The position numbers and the translations under genes were made by a program. Below the pieces are notes generated by a model, which was not told the origin of the DNA, ran no database searches, and saw only the letters and a program-made list of their open reading frames with translations. A DNA stretch of 41,557 nucleotides, taken from contig NZ_BCTM01000034.1 of the NCBI RefSeq assembly GCF_001571285.1, positions 1 to 41,557 on the forward strand. Reading direction: 5' to 3'. Source of the DNA: Kluyvera cryocrescens NBRC 102467 (GTDB taxonomy: Bacteria; Pseudomonadota; Gammaproteobacteria; Enterobacterales; Enterobacteriaceae). Position 1 is the stretch's first letter, and each line of letters starts with the position of its first letter. This document shows positions 1-8,820 of the stretch, piece after piece.

Positions 1-738
1 GGCTCGGGCTGCGCGGTCATTCTGGCCTTGTTATTGTTCTTTTCAAAAACAGAAATCCCTTCTTCTGCACAGGTCGCGGACGCGGTAGGCGCCAACCACT
101 CGGCCTTCAGTCTTAAGCTAGCTCTGGAACTGTTCAAACAACCAAAACTCTGGTTTCTTTCACTTTACGTCGTCGGCGTCTCCTGTACTTATGACGTGTT
201 TGACCAACAGTTTGCCAACTTCTTCACTTCGTTCTTCGCCACGGGTGAACAGGGCACCCGCGTGTTTGGCTACGTCACAACCATGGGAGAGTTGCTCAAC
301 GCCTCCATCATGTTCTTTGCGCCATTAATTGTGAATCGCATCGGGGGCAAGAACGCCCTGCTGCTGGCAGGGACGATTATGTCGGTGCGAATTATCGGCT
401 CTTCATTTGCCACCTCTGCGCTAGAAGTCGTTATCCTCAAAACGCTGCATATGTTTGAGATACCGTTCCTGATTGTCGGCTGCTTCAAATACATAACCAG
501 CCAGTTTGAGGTGCGTTTCTCTGCGACGATTTATCTGGTGTGCTTCTGTTTCTTCAAACAGCTCGCGATGATTTTTATGTCGGTACTGGCTGGCAACATG
601 TATGAAAGCATTGGTTTCCAGGGCGCTTATCTGGTTCTAGGGATGATTGCGCTGACCTTCACAGCCATTTCGGTGTTCACGCTTAGTGGCACAAAACCTT
701 TTTCCCAGCAGATCGCGAAAAACAGTCAACACATTTAA
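1..738 (+). CDS. lacY: lactose permease LacY, C-terminal part (5' end outside the window)
   Basis: Lactose/H+ symporter of the inner membrane (major facilitator superfamily, oligosaccharide:H+ symporter family). The frame is open from base 1 and encodes 245 residues that align, from memory of E. coli LacY, with residues from about Gly173 to the end, so helices 6-12 are present. Visible family landmarks are the CTYDVFDQQ stretch (charge pairs of helix 7), the [13 protein letters not shown] segment, the helix 9-10 region [14 protein letters not shown] with the Arg, His and Glu positions used in sugar and proton coupling, and FFKQLAMIF with the Lys partner. Only the last 15 or so residues differ strongly from E. 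coli. The start and any lacZ lie upstream of the window. lacA follows after 22 bases, as in a classical lacZYA operon. Confidence 0.96.
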   Translation, partial: GSGCAVILALLLFFSKTEIPSSAQVADAVGANHSAFSLKLALELFKQPKLWFLSLYVVGVSCTYDVFDQQFANFFTSFFATGEQGTRVFGYVTTMGELLNASIMFFAPLIVNRIGGKNALLLAGTIMSVRIIGSSFATSALEVVILKTLHMFEIPFLIVGCFKYITSQFEVRFSATIYLVCFCFFKQLAMIFMSVLAGNMYESIGFQGAYLVLGMIALTFTAISVFTLSGTKPFSQQIAKNSQHI

Positions 739-760
739 AACCAAGGATGAAACAAGGCCA

Positions 761-1372
761 ATGAAAATATCTATGAGAGATCGAATAAAATCAGGCATGT
801 TATACACCGATATGTGTGAGGGATTGCCAGAAGAAAGATTGCGTGGCAAGGAGTTGATGCATGACTTTAATAACACACGCCCATCCGAAGATAAAAAGAG
901 AATTGAACTCATTTACCAAATGTTCGGTAAAGTGGGGAAAAACCCCTGGATTGAACCACCAATACACTTTGCCTACGGCAGTAATATTTTTATTGGTGAC
1001 AGCTTTTATGCCAATTTCAATTTTACCATTGTTGATGATCACACGGTAACGATTGGAGATAATGTCCTGATTGCGCCTAACGTCACGATTTCTGTCACCG
1101 GACACCCCGTCCACCATGAATTAAGAGAACATGGCGAGATGTTTTCTTTCCCCGTCACAATAGAAAACAATGTGTGGATCGGTAGTCATGTTGTTATCAA
1201 CCCGGGGGTTACGATTGGAGAGAATACCGTTATCGGCGCGGGCAGCGTCGTCACGAAAGATATCCCCGCCAATGTCGTGGCGGCAGGTGCTCCATGTAAA
1301 GTCATCAGGGAGATTACCGACCGGGATAAAGAGTATTACTATAAAGACTTTAAAGTCGAAACGGCGAATTAA
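761..1372 (+). CDS. lacA: galactoside O-acetyltransferase LacA
   Basis: Transfers acetyl from acetyl-CoA to the 6-hydroxyl of galactosides (cytoplasmic, thought to detoxify non-metabolised sugars). The product is 203 residues, the same as E. coli LacA. The N-terminal maltose/galactoside acetyltransferase cap (MCEGLPEERLRGKELM) is followed by left-handed beta-helix hexapeptide repeats (IGDNVLIAPNVTI, IGENTVIGAGSVV). The catalytic His lies in SVTGHPVHHELR. The ATG at 761 is chosen because it gives the family N-terminus (MKISMRDRIKSG) and has an AAGGA ribosome site about 13 bases upstream; a longer reading from 686 would run through the end of lacY. The stop abuts the ATG of the next frame, so transcription probably continues from the lac operon into it. 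Confidence 0.95.
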   Translation: MKISMRDRIKSGMLYTDMCEGLPEERLRGKELMHDFNNTRPSEDKKRIELIYQMFGKVGKNPWIEPPIHFAYGSNIFIGDSFYANFNFTIVDDHTVTIGDNVLIAPNVTISVTGHPVHHELREHGEMFSFPVTIENNVWIGSHVVINPGVTIGENTVIGAGSVVTKDIPANVVAAGAPCKVIREITDRDKEYYYKDFKVETAN

Positions 1373-1809
1373 ATGTATCAGCACCATAGAGATACCATTG
1401 AAAAAGCCATCAAGAAGCTCAGCAAGGATAAGAAGATTCTCACAGCCCTTCCTGGCGGATCTGTTGCTCATGGCTTTGCCGCTAAATCTTCCGATATCGA
1501 CTTAATGCTTATATTGTCTGAGGAAGATTACCCGCAGGCACGTCATCATGGAGACCTGCACTATGTCGATAAGGAATCTGCCAACTATCCAGGAGGGTAT
1601 TGGAAACCGCTCCCGATAGACCCAGAGATATCATTAAAATAATAAATTCGGCCTTAATAACAAAAAGCGAAAGCGATGTGAGTCATTTATACCATTCAGT
1701 CAAAAACTTTCAGGACTGGCCGCAATATCAATATGGTTGGGTCGCTAAGTTTGTTACAGATAGTGAGATAAACTGGCTCAATGGGCCAGTTCCCATTGCT
1801 GATTTATAA
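1373..1809 (+). pseudogene. nucleotidyltransferase-domain protein, broken by an internal deletion
   Basis: The first part (frame from 1373) has the polymerase-beta-like nucleotidyltransferase fold: GGSVAHGFAAKSSDIDLML is the GS...DxD signature that binds NTP and metal. It reads well up to YPGGY near 1600, then leaves the family pattern and stops at 1642. A different frame starting about 1600 (TAPDRPRDIIKIINSAL ... DSEINWLNGPVPIADL, ending 1809) looks like the C-terminus of the same family as I remember it. The middle, probably over 100 residues, is missing and the two ends are joined out of frame. No function is expected from the full protein. The ATG follows the lacA stop directly, so it sat at the end of the lac transcription unit. 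The native substrate cannot be told. Confidence 0.72.
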
Positions 1810-1901
1810 TGATGATGTATGTGCTGACCCCTTCAGGTAACCCGGATATTCACCCGCAGCCCTATTGCTTGAAGAGTTTTGTGTACAACTTATTTCCCCA
1901 C

Positions 1902-1934
1902 GGTCTCTTGAGGTGGCGATAGGCTCAAGAGACC
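1902..1934. terminator. hairpin between convergent lac end and hyc operon end
   Basis: Arms GGTCTCTTGAG and CTCAAGAGACC (11 bp, 11-base loop) lie between the rightward lac/nucleotidyltransferase unit and the leftward hycI. The position suits a bidirectional terminator, but neither side has a strong T-run, so it may need Rho or act only as an RNA 3'-end stabiliser. The remaining bases of 1810-1964 show no gene. Confidence 0.6.
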
Positions 1935-1964
1935 ATTTATCCTGAGAGGGAGAGCGAAGGAAAA

Positions 1965-2438
1965 CTACTCTTCTTCTTCAACCGCTAACGGTTCAAAACC
2001 GCCATTCCCTTCCCAGCCTTCAAGGCGCTGATAAACCACCTCCACCGCCTCTTTAATCGCTTGGGTCATCGGGTAATAAAAACCGACGATATCCGGCTGA
2101 ATGCCGAGGAAAATCACCTCGCCCACATCCTCTTTAAGCTGGTCGATAAGGTAGTTCAGCGGCATGTTGTGGGTGGTCATCATAAACATCTCGGCGATGT
2201 CATCCGGGTCGATGATCCTTATCTCGCCGGGATTTAGCCCCATATCGGTGGCATCCACAAGCAGCAGACGCGACGGGTTCAGTTCGCGAATAGCGACAAT
2301 ATCATTCTCCGGCGCGCTGCCGCCGTCGATCACAACCCACGCCCCTTTCGGCTGGGCCGCGCACATTTCTGCCAGCAGCGGGCCCGCGCCGTCATCGCCC
2401 ATCATGCTGTTGCCGACACAGAGTAAAACGTCAGTCAT
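1965..2438 (-). CDS. hycI: hydrogenase 3 maturation endopeptidase HycI
   Basis: Aspartic-type, nickel-dependent protease (peptidase A31) that removes the C-terminal 32 residues of pre-HycE once nickel is in place, in the cytoplasm. The product is 157 residues (E. coli 156). The nickel-sensing residues known for HycI are all in place: Asp16 in MMGDDGAG, Asp62 in VDATDMG and His90 in MMTTHNMP. The ATG at 2438 is preferred over 2444: TGAGGA (2445-2450) sits directly against the 2444 ATG but is spaced about 7 bases from 2438, and the product then starts MTDVLLCVGN as in E. coli. It is the last gene of the leftward hyc operon, 23 bases after hycH. Confidence 0.96.
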   Translation of the reverse strand: MTDVLLCVGNSMMGDDGAGPLLAEMCAAQPKGAWVVIDGGSAPENDIVAIRELNPSRLLLVDATDMGLNPGEIRIIDPDDIAEMFMMTTHNMPLNYLIDQLKEDVGEVIFLGIQPDIVGFYYPMTQAIKEAVEVVYQRLEGWEGNGGFEPLAVEEEE

Positions 2439-2461
2439 GGTCATTCCTCAATCGTTAAAAT

Positions 2462-2872
2462 TCAGTCGCGCAGGCGACGCACCATCAAATAGATAGCGCT
2501 CTCCTGGTGGATGGCGTGCAGCATATTGAGCATCGACTGGCTCCACTCCTGCTGCGCTGGCGTTTGTGACGCACGCGCTTTATCAAACGCATTCGCCAGC
2601 ATCGACACGTGGTTGCTGTCGATGACAATTTCGCCGTACTTCGGCACGCCTTCCATTTTGCGCCGCGCCGTACTGCCCGCCTCCAGCGTGCCAATCCACG
2701 CCAGATATTCATCCCACGGGCAGGTCAGCGCGGCTTCCAGGCAATCAATGACCCCGAGGTGGTGGCCAATCGCCAGGCTGTAATAAACGACCTGTTGCGC
2801 CTCGTCGGGCGTAGCATCGTTTTCATCAATAAATTTACGGCTCAGTTGACTGAACACCACCTGTTCGCTCAT
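2462..2872 (-). CDS. hycH: formate hydrogenlyase maturation protein HycH
   Basis: Small cytoplasmic protein needed for assembly of active hydrogenase-3; reported in E. coli to act late in HycE maturation, with exact activity uncertain. The 136 residues equal the E. coli length. There is no membrane segment and no metal-binding Cys cluster; the sequence is mostly helical ([35 protein letters not shown]). Its ATG overlaps the hycG stop by 4 bases (2869-2872), indicating translational coupling in the hyc operon. Identification rests on length, position and recalled similarity. Confidence 0.93.
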   Translation of the reverse strand: MSEQVVFSQLSRKFIDENDATPDEAQQVVYYSLAIGHHLGVIDCLEAALTCPWDEYLAWIGTLEAGSTARRKMEGVPKYGEIVIDSNHVSMLANAFDKARASQTPAQQEWSQSMLNMLHAIHQESAIYLMVRRLRD

Positions 2873-3636
2873 CGAATACGTGCCTCTTCTACTACGTGAC
2901 TCAGTTGCGTGACGATTTCCGTCAGACGCGGATCATTTTCCGTGGCCAGCCATTGCTGTACCTGGGTTTCCCCCTGGTTCAAACGCAGCATATAGTCATC
3001 GGCAATTTGGCGACCATAGCGGTAACCGGCCAGACGGCGCGCAGCGCGGTCAATCTGCACGCGCAGCGGCTGGACCATATCCGGATGCAGAATTTCGGCC
3101 GGCTGTGCGTCCAGTTCACCCGGCGCACGGGCGTGGATTTTCTGCTCCAGCAGGCCCAGCGCCATGGCGAAACCGTACAGCGTTGCCGCAGGCGTTGGCG
3201 GGCAGCCCGGGATATACACGTCGACCGGCACGATTTTGTCAGTGCCGCCCCAGACGCAGTACAGATCGTGGAAGATACCGCCGCTGTTGCCGCAGGCCCC
3301 GTAGGAGATACAGATTTTTGGGTCTGGCGCGGATTGCCAGGCGCGCAGCGCCGGTGAACGCATGGCGCGGGTGACCGCACCAGTGAACAGCAGAATGTCG
3401 GCGTGACGCGGCGATGGCACCACTTTGATACCAAAGCGTTCGGCATCGAACAGCGGCGACAGCGTGGCGAAAATTTCGATTTCACAGCCGTTACAGCCGC
3501 CGCAGTCTACGCGGTAAACGTAGGCAGAACGTTTGATGTTTTTTAACAGCGACGCTTTCATGCTGGCGATAGACTCATCTACCGTCATCGGCACCGGCAT
3601 GCCGTTGTCGTCGCGTGGCCCGATTAAGTTGCTCAT
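2869..3636 (-). CDS. hycG: formate hydrogenlyase small subunit HycG
   Basis: Electron-transfer small subunit of [NiFe] hydrogenase-3, homologous to complex I NuoB/PSST; it carries the proximal 4Fe-4S cluster next to HycE on the cytoplasmic face. The 255 residues equal E. coli HycG. Cluster ligands are visible in [13 protein letters not shown] (paired Cys), in [10 protein letters not shown], and in PGCPPTPAA. No twin-arginine signal is present, as expected for a cytoplasm-facing group 4 enzyme. Its start region overlaps the hycF stop by one base and its end overlaps hycH by 4 bases. Confidence 0.97.
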   Translation of the reverse strand: MSNLIGPRDDNGMPVPMTVDESIASMKASLLKNIKRSAYVYRVDCGGCNGCEIEIFATLSPLFDAERFGIKVVPSPRHADILLFTGAVTRAMRSPALRAWQSAPDPKICISYGACGNSGGIFHDLYCVWGGTDKIVPVDVYIPGCPPTPAATLYGFAMALGLLEQKIHARAPGELDAQPAEILHPDMVQPLRVQIDRAARRLAGYRYGRQIADDYMLRLNQGETQVQQWLATENDPRLTEIVTQLSHVVEEARIR

Positions 3637-4178
3637 CAGATAGCCCCTTTCATGTGGCGAGTCAGGTCAATACGGTCGGAAGGCACCAAACATTTCTGAC
3701 GCTTACATTCCGGGCAGGTTTCAAAGCTCTCGCGGTGATGTTCCGCGCGGCTATCGCCATTGTGTTTGAGGAGCGCAATGGCGTAATCAATCTCTTTTTG
3801 CACCGCAAACGGACGCTGGCAGACGCGGCAGTTGCAGATATCAAAGCGCGACTGCTGGAGGAAATCCTCTTTCTTCCACACCGCCAGCTCATATTCCTGC
3901 GACAGCTTGATGGCCGCCGTCGGGCACACTTCTTCACAGCGGCCGCAGAAGATGCAGCGGCCGAGGTTGAACTGCCACGCCAGTTGGTTGGTCACGCGAT
4001 CGGTTTCTACCGTCAGCGCATTCGACGGGCAGGCGTTAACGCACGCCGCACAGCCGATACACTGCTGCGGGTTGTGTTCCGGCTTACCGCGAAAGTTTTT
4101 ATCAACCGGCATCGGCTCCAGCGGATAGGACGATGTCGTGACGCCGGTTTTTATGGCTTTTTTAATAAAAGTAAACAT
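3636..4178 (-). CDS. hycF: formate hydrogenlyase iron-sulfur subunit HycF
   Basis: Ferredoxin-type subunit with two 4Fe-4S clusters, homologous to NuoI, linking HycB to HycG for electron flow from formate to hydrogen. The product is 180 residues, as in E. coli. Two canonical motifs are visible: [15 protein letters not shown] and [17 protein letters not shown]-terminal set of cysteines ([20 protein letters not shown]) could bind a further metal. It starts 163 bases after the hycE stop, an unusually wide gap inside this otherwise tightly packed operon; see the repeat-like element there. Confidence 0.97.
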   Translation of the reverse strand: MFTFIKKAIKTGVTTSSYPLEPMPVDKNFRGKPEHNPQQCIGCAACVNACPSNALTVETDRVTNQLAWQFNLGRCIFCGRCEEVCPTAAIKLSQEYELAVWKKEDFLQQSRFDICNCRVCQRPFAVQKEIDYAIALLKHNGDSRAEHHRESFETCPECKRQKCLVPSDRIDLTRHMKGAI

Positions 4179-4208
4179 AGTTGCTCCCAGCTTGTGTGCG
4201 GTGTTTTA

Positions 4209-4329
4209 CCCTCACCCAGGCCCTCGTCCTAAAGACAGAGGGGACAGAACCGCGTGACCAGTCAATTCGCACGCGTTCTACCCTTCCCCTTTCCCTTATG
4301 GGGAGAGGGGCGAAGTGAGGGGCCCTCAC
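4209..4329. repeat. intergenic repeat-like element between hycE and hycF
   Basis: The gap between the hycE stop and the hycF start contains CCCTCAC at 4209-4215 and its inverse GTGAGGG at 4315-4321. The latter is itself part of a 15-base palindrome, GTGAGGG-G-CCCTCAC (4315-4329). Inside are C-rich and G-rich runs (CCCTTCCCCTTTCCC, GGGGAGAGGGG) that can pair into a hairpin. No coding frame is convincing. It resembles the short non-coding repeats scattered between genes in Klebsiella and Enterobacter genomes; the family assignment is from memory and unproved. Confidence 0.5.
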
Positions 4330-4341
4330 ACAAAGGCCCAA

Positions 4342-6051
4342 TTATTTCAGCGGCGAGTTCTTACGCTCGATGCTGTAGCGCTCAAGCTCTTTGTACGGCA
4401 CGACCTTGCTCTTTTTCTTCCGTACATCAACCACCGTCATACGGTCGGTACAGGAGTAGCAAGGGTCGAGGCTACCGATAATCAGCGGCGCATCGGAGAC
4501 GGTGTTCCCGCGCAGCATATAGCGCAGGGTCGGCCAGTTGGCGTAGGTCGCCGCGCGGCAGCGCCAGCGGTACAGCTTCTGGTTGTCACCGGTCATGCTC
4601 CAGTGGATATCGTCACCGCGCGGTGCTTCGGAGAAGCCCAGTGCAAAGCGATTTGGAATGTAGGTGAAACCTTCCACCGCCAGCGGGCCGCCCGGCAGGT
4701 TATCGAGACCGTAGTCAATCATGTTCAGCGCGGTGAACACTTCGTTGATACGCACTTTCAGGCGCGAGATAACGTCGCAGCCCTGCTCGCTGTGCACTTC
4801 CATCGGCAGCAGACCATAGCCAACAAACGGGTGATCGGCGCGGGTGTCGCGGGCGTGACCGCTGGCGCGAACCATCGGGCCGACATTGCTGAAGTCACGG
4901 GCAATTTGTGGATCCAGGCGGCCGATACCCACGGTGCGCTGCTCCATGTTTGGCGTGCTCAGGAGAATATCGACCAGTTCCTGCACGTCGCGGCGCATCT
5001 GCTGCGCCAGCTGGCGAGTCTGGATCATGTCATCTTTCAGGAAGTCACGACGGATACCGCCGATCAGGTTCAGGCCGTAGGTTTTACGCGCACCGGTGAG
5101 GATTTCCGCCATTTTCATGGAGGCTTCACGGACGCGGAAGAACTGCATAAAACCGGAGTCAAAACCGGTGAAGTGACAGGCCAGGCCGAGGTTCAACAAG
5201 TGCGAGTGCAGGCGTTCAACTTCCAGCAAAATGGCGCGGATCATCTGCGCGCGTTCCGGCACCACGATGCCCATCGCGTTCTCGACGGAAGTGGTATAGG
5301 CGGTGCTGTGGGCAAAGCCACAGATGCCGCACACGCGGTCGGATAGGAAGGTCACTTCGTTGTAACCCATACGGGTTTCCGCCAGTTTTTCCATGCCACG
5401 GTGAACGTAGAACAGACGGTAGTCGGCGTCGATAATATTTTCGCCGTCGACGAACAGCCGGAAGTGGCCCGGTTCATCAGAGGTTACGTGCAGCGGACCA
5501 ATCGGTACCACGTTGTTTTTCTTGGTACCCAATTCATTGATGAATTCGTAGGTCTCGGCATCGGTAGTCGGTGCCGGGCGCTGACGATAGTCCATGCTGT
5601 CTTTACGCAGTGGATACAGCTCGTCCGGCCAATCGTCCGGCAGCACCAGGCGACGCTCGTCCGGCAGGCCGACCGGGATCAGACCATACATGTCGCGTAC
5701 TTCACGCTCGCCCCAAACCGCCGCCGGTACGCGCGGCGTAACGGACGGATATTCGAGGGTGTTAGCGTCAACTTCTACGCGCACGGTAATCCAGCATTTG
5801 GTGCCACTTTCCATCGACAGCACGTAGTAGACGGCGTAATGGCCGTTCAACTTACGTTCATCGTTGCCGAATAACACCGACAGCCAGCCGCCTTGCTGGT
5901 AGTAAAGAAACTCGACGACTTCCGGCAGGTAGTTGACCTTCACGGTAATCGTTAACTGGTCTTTGGTCTGCCAGGCTTCATCCAGCACCACGCCAGGAAA
6001 GGCCTGGTGCAGCGCAGCGAGGTAGTGTTGACCCACTTTTTCTTCAGACAT
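4342..6051 (-). CDS. hycE: formate hydrogenlyase large subunit HycE ([NiFe] hydrogenase-3 catalytic subunit)
   Basis: Catalytic subunit that reduces protons to hydrogen, on the cytoplasmic side of the membrane. The 569 residues match E. coli. Residues 1 to about 170 resemble NuoC (30 kDa subunit) and the remainder NuoD/[NiFe] large subunits. Nickel ligands are in RVCGICGFAHS and DPCYSC. The tail after DPCYSCTDR is 32 residues long, so cleavage by HycI after Arg537 would occur exactly as known in E. coli. The ATG at 6051 gives MSEEKVGQHY and has GAGAG about 8 bases upstream; an earlier TTG at 6057 is unlikely. hycD ends 16 bases upstream. Confidence 0.98.
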   Translation of the reverse strand: MSEEKVGQHYLAALHQAFPGVVLDEAWQTKDQLTITVKVNYLPEVVEFLYYQQGGWLSVLFGNDERKLNGHYAVYYVLSMESGTKCWITVRVEVDANTLEYPSVTPRVPAAVWGEREVRDMYGLIPVGLPDERRLVLPDDWPDELYPLRKDSMDYRQRPAPTTDAETYEFINELGTKKNNVVPIGPLHVTSDEPGHFRLFVDGENIIDADYRLFYVHRGMEKLAETRMGYNEVTFLSDRVCGICGFAHSTAYTTSVENAMGIVVPERAQMIRAILLEVERLHSHLLNLGLACHFTGFDSGFMQFFRVREASMKMAEILTGARKTYGLNLIGGIRRDFLKDDMIQTRQLAQQMRRDVQELVDILLSTPNMEQRTVGIGRLDPQIARDFSNVGPMVRASGHARDTRADHPFVGYGLLPMEVHSEQGCDVISRLKVRINEVFTALNMIDYGLDNLPGGPLAVEGFTYIPNRFALGFSEAPRGDDIHWSMTGDNQKLYRWRCRAATYANWPTLRYMLRGNTVSDAPLIIGSLDPCYSCTDRMTVVDVRKKKSKVVPYKELERYSIERKNSPLK

Positions 6052-6067
6052 GCTCAAAACTCTCTTA

Positions 6068-6991
6068 TCACGCCACCAGCAAGGAGACGAATGCTAAAAA
6101 GGCCAAACCGAACCCGGTCCAGGTGATGCGGCCGGTGATATCCAGACGCAGACGCGCCATGCTGTTTTCGAACAGCGCAATAATCAGCACGCCAACCACC
6201 AGCTTGACGATGGCGGCAATCACCGCCAGCACCAGACCACCAACGCTAAAGCTGGTCATCTGGCCCCACGGGATAAAGACGCCGACAAACATCTGCAGCA
6301 CCACCAGCTGTTTCAGGCTGATGCCCCACTTCAGTACACCGAAGCCACTGCCGCTGTATTCAGACAGCGGGCCTTCCTGCAGCTCCTGCTCCGCTTCCGC
6401 CAGATCGAACGGCAGTTTGCCCATTTCGATAAAGGTGGCGAAGGCGCAGGCGCAGAACGCCAGCACCAGCGGAATGCTGCGGCTGGCCGGCCAGTGGTAG
6501 ATAGCATCGGTGATATTGCTGATATGGGTTGAACCGGCGACCAGCGCCGCCACCCACAGACCCAGCAGCAGCATCGGCTCCACCAGCACACCGAGCATCG
6601 CTTCACGGCTGGCGCCGATGGCGGTGAACGGGCTACCGGTATCCAGCCCGGCAATGGCGAAGAAGAAGCGCGCCACGGCAAACAGGTAGATAAGCGTAAT
6701 CAGATCGCCCAAACCCGGCAGCGGCGAAGCCACGGTCACCACCGGCAGCGCGGTGGCGATAGTCAGCATCACGCCAACCATCACAAACGGCGTCAGGCGG
6801 AAGACCCAGCCGGAAGCGTCCGGACCAATGCTCTGACGGCCCAGCAGTTTGATAATGTCGCGATACTCCTGCATCACGCCCGGGCCGCGACGGTTATGCA
6901 ACCGTGCGCGCAGCACGCGAGTAATGCCGGAAAGCAGCGGCGCGACGGCAAACAGCACCAGCGCCTGCAATAAAGCAAATAAGACCGTCAT
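6068..6991 (-). CDS. hycD: formate hydrogenlyase membrane subunit HycD
   Basis: Integral membrane subunit homologous to complex I NuoH (ND1); it anchors the hydrophilic hydrogenase-3 arm to the membrane. The 307 residues equal E. coli HycD. The protein is strongly hydrophobic with about eight predicted helices. The NuoH-type quinone-chamber loop is recognisable in IEMGKLPFDLAEAEQEL, and ARLHNRRGPGVMQEYRDII follows the first helix. It begins 2 bases after the hycC stop and is followed by hycE 16 bases later, so it is translated within the same message. Confidence 0.97.
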   Translation of the reverse strand: MTVLFALLQALVLFAVAPLLSGITRVLRARLHNRRGPGVMQEYRDIIKLLGRQSIGPDASGWVFRLTPFVMVGVMLTIATALPVVTVASPLPGLGDLITLIYLFAVARFFFAIAGLDTGSPFTAIGASREAMLGVLVEPMLLLGLWVAALVAGSTHISNITDAIYHWPASRSIPLVLAFCACAFATFIEMGKLPFDLAEAEQELQEGPLSEYSGSGFGVLKWGISLKQLVVLQMFVGVFIPWGQMTSFSVGGLVLAVIAAIVKLVVGVLIIALFENSMARLRLDITGRITWTGFGLAFLAFVSLLVA

Positions 6992-6993
6992 GT

Positions 6994-8820
6994 TCAGGCT
7001 CCTTGAGAGATGACAATCACGACCAGCACCGCCAGTTCAACCAGCGCCAGACGGGCGAGCAGCGGTGCCGCCGCCGCGTTCTGCCAGCCCGGAACCAGGG
7101 AGACCGGGTTGAGCCACTGGCGCAATTTCAGTACCGGGGCAAAGGCCTGTTTCACCGGCATGGCAAAGCCGTGCGCGGTAATGACCATTGACTGCTCGTG
7201 GTCGTAACCACAGACCCAGGCTGCGCCGCGGGAACGGCTCGGCAGACGGTTGCCTTTGAGCAGAGCGAGAATGATGAACGGCAGCAGCGGACAGGCAATC
7301 AGCAGCAGCGTGATCATCGGCTGAGAGACCACGGTGTGAGCGGTTTCGATAGGCAGCGGTACGGCGGTACCCAGCAGCGGCAGCAGCCACGGCGCAGCAA
7401 CACCGCCAACGATGCACAGCAGCGCCATAACCACCGTACTTGCCGCCATCAACAGCGGCGCGCAGCAGGCGTTTTCCGCCTCTTTAGTGCGCGGTGCGCC
7501 AAGGAAAGTCACGCCGTACACCTTCGCCATACACATCACCGCCAGTGCGCCGGTAATCGCCAGGCCAACGGCCAGCAGCGGCCCCAGCAGGCGGCCGACA
7601 AACGCGCCGCTATTGCTCAGCTTGAAGAAGGATTGATAGATAACCCACTCACCGGCAAAACCGTTCAGCGGTGGCAGTGCTGCCATCGCCATCAGGCCGA
7701 TCAGCATCGCCAGTGAAATCATCGGCATACGTTTACCAATGCCGCCCAGCTTCTCGATATCGCGGTGGCCGGTACGGAACCAAACCGCCCCCGCGCCGAG
7801 GAACAGCGTGGTTTTAAATAGGCTGTGGTTGAGCAGATGATACAACCCCCCCACCAGACCTAGCGCCACCATCACCGGCTGTTGTAATGCCAAACCGGTG
7901 ACGCCCACGCCTAAACCCAGCAGGATGATGCCGATATTTTCCAGGGTGTGATACGCCAGCAGACGCTGGATATTGTGTTCCATCAGCGCGTACAGACCGC
8001 CGACGAAAGCGGTGATCATGCCGAGAACCAGCAGCGCAATGCCCCACCACAGCGGCTGCGAGTTGCCCAGCAGCGAAATCGTCAGGATACCGAGCAGCCC
8101 GACTTTCATCACCACCGCGGAGAACAGTGCCGCCGCCGGTGCGCTGGCGTTGGCGTGCGCCTGTGGCACCCAGCCGTGCAGCGGGATAATCCCGGCCAGC
8201 AGGCCGAAGCCGAGTACGCACAGCACCCAGATATCAGAACCGATTGGCAGCATCTGCGCGCGTTCGGCCAGCATCGCCAGATCCAGCGTGCCGTAGCGCT
8301 GCCACAGCAACAGGCAGGCAATCGCCAGCAAAATAGTGCCCAGGCGACCGAGCGCAAACCACAGCTTGCCGGAGTTGACGCAGCCGGTCATGAAAGCACC
8401 GCACAGGGCCATGATTTCGGCCATCACCACCATGGAGCCAAAGCTTTCAGCCACAATCGCGCAAACGGCAGCCGCCAACAGGACGTTGACCAGCAGGCCA
8501 TTGTTTTTCACGTTCGGGTGACGGTGCCAGTCAATGTTGTACAGGCTCACGAACAGCCCACACAGACCCAGCGCAATCAACCACACCGCGTTCAGCGGCG
8601 TGACCACCACGCTGTAGTGCACCAGCGACAATTGGCCGATGACCGGAAAGGCATGAATCAACACCTGAATGCCGGCTAGCGCGGCGCACAGACTGCCCAG
8701 CGCACCGCCAATCCCGGCCACAAAACCACTCAGGGATTTCTTGAACGACAGCAAAAAGGAGAGCACCGCAGTAAAAGCGAACCACGCTACCGCGCTATTG
8801 ATTAAGGTCATCACGCTCAT
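6994..8820 (-). CDS. hycC: formate hydrogenlyase membrane subunit HycC
   Basis: Large integral membrane subunit related to the proton-pumping antiporter-like subunits NuoL/M/N of complex I. It has 608 residues, the E. coli length, and about 14 or more hydrophobic segments. Family features include HGWVPQAHANASAPAAALFS with the conserved His/Lys-bearing helix (VVMKVGLLGI), LLAYHTLENIGIILLG and LNHSLFKTTLFLGAGAV. Whether FHL conserves energy through this subunit is debated for E. coli. It overlaps hycB by 4 bases (8817-8820). Confidence 0.97.
   Translation of the reverse strand: MSVMTLINSAVAWFAFTAVLSFLLSFKKSLSGFVAGIGGALGSLCAALAGIQVLIHAFPVIGQLSLVHYSVVVTPLNAVWLIALGLCGLFVSLYNIDWHRHPNVKNNGLLVNVLLAAAVCAIVAESFGSMVVMAEIMALCGAFMTGCVNSGKLWFALGRLGTILLAIACLLLWQRYGTLDLAMLAERAQMLPIGSDIWVLCVLGFGLLAGIIPLHGWVPQAHANASAPAAALFSAVVMKVGLLGILTISLLGNSQPLWWGIALLVLGMITAFVGGLYALMEHNIQRLLAYHTLENIGIILLGLGVGVTGLALQQPVMVALGLVGGLYHLLNHSLFKTTLFLGAGAVWFRTGHRDIEKLGGIGKRMPMISLAMLIGLMAMAALPPLNGFAGEWVIYQSFFKLSNSGAFVGRLLGPLLAVGLAITGALAVMCMAKVYGVTFLGAPRTKEAENACCAPLLMAASTVVMALLCIVGGVAAPWLLPLLGTAVPLPIETAHTVVSQPMITLLLIACPLLPFIILALLKGNRLPSRSRGAAWVCGYDHEQSMVITAHGFAMPVKQAFAPVLKLRQWLNPVSLVPGWQNAAAAPLLARLALVELAVLVVIVISQGA

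Noticed and set aside
686-760. Extended N-terminus for LacA
   Set aside because: The extra 25 residues overlap the end of lacY and are absent from the family; the ATG at 761 gives the normal start.
4315-5346. Long open frame of 343 codons on the plus strand
   Set aside because: It is the antisense of hycE, shows no recognisable protein, and is explained by the GC-rich codon use of the real gene.
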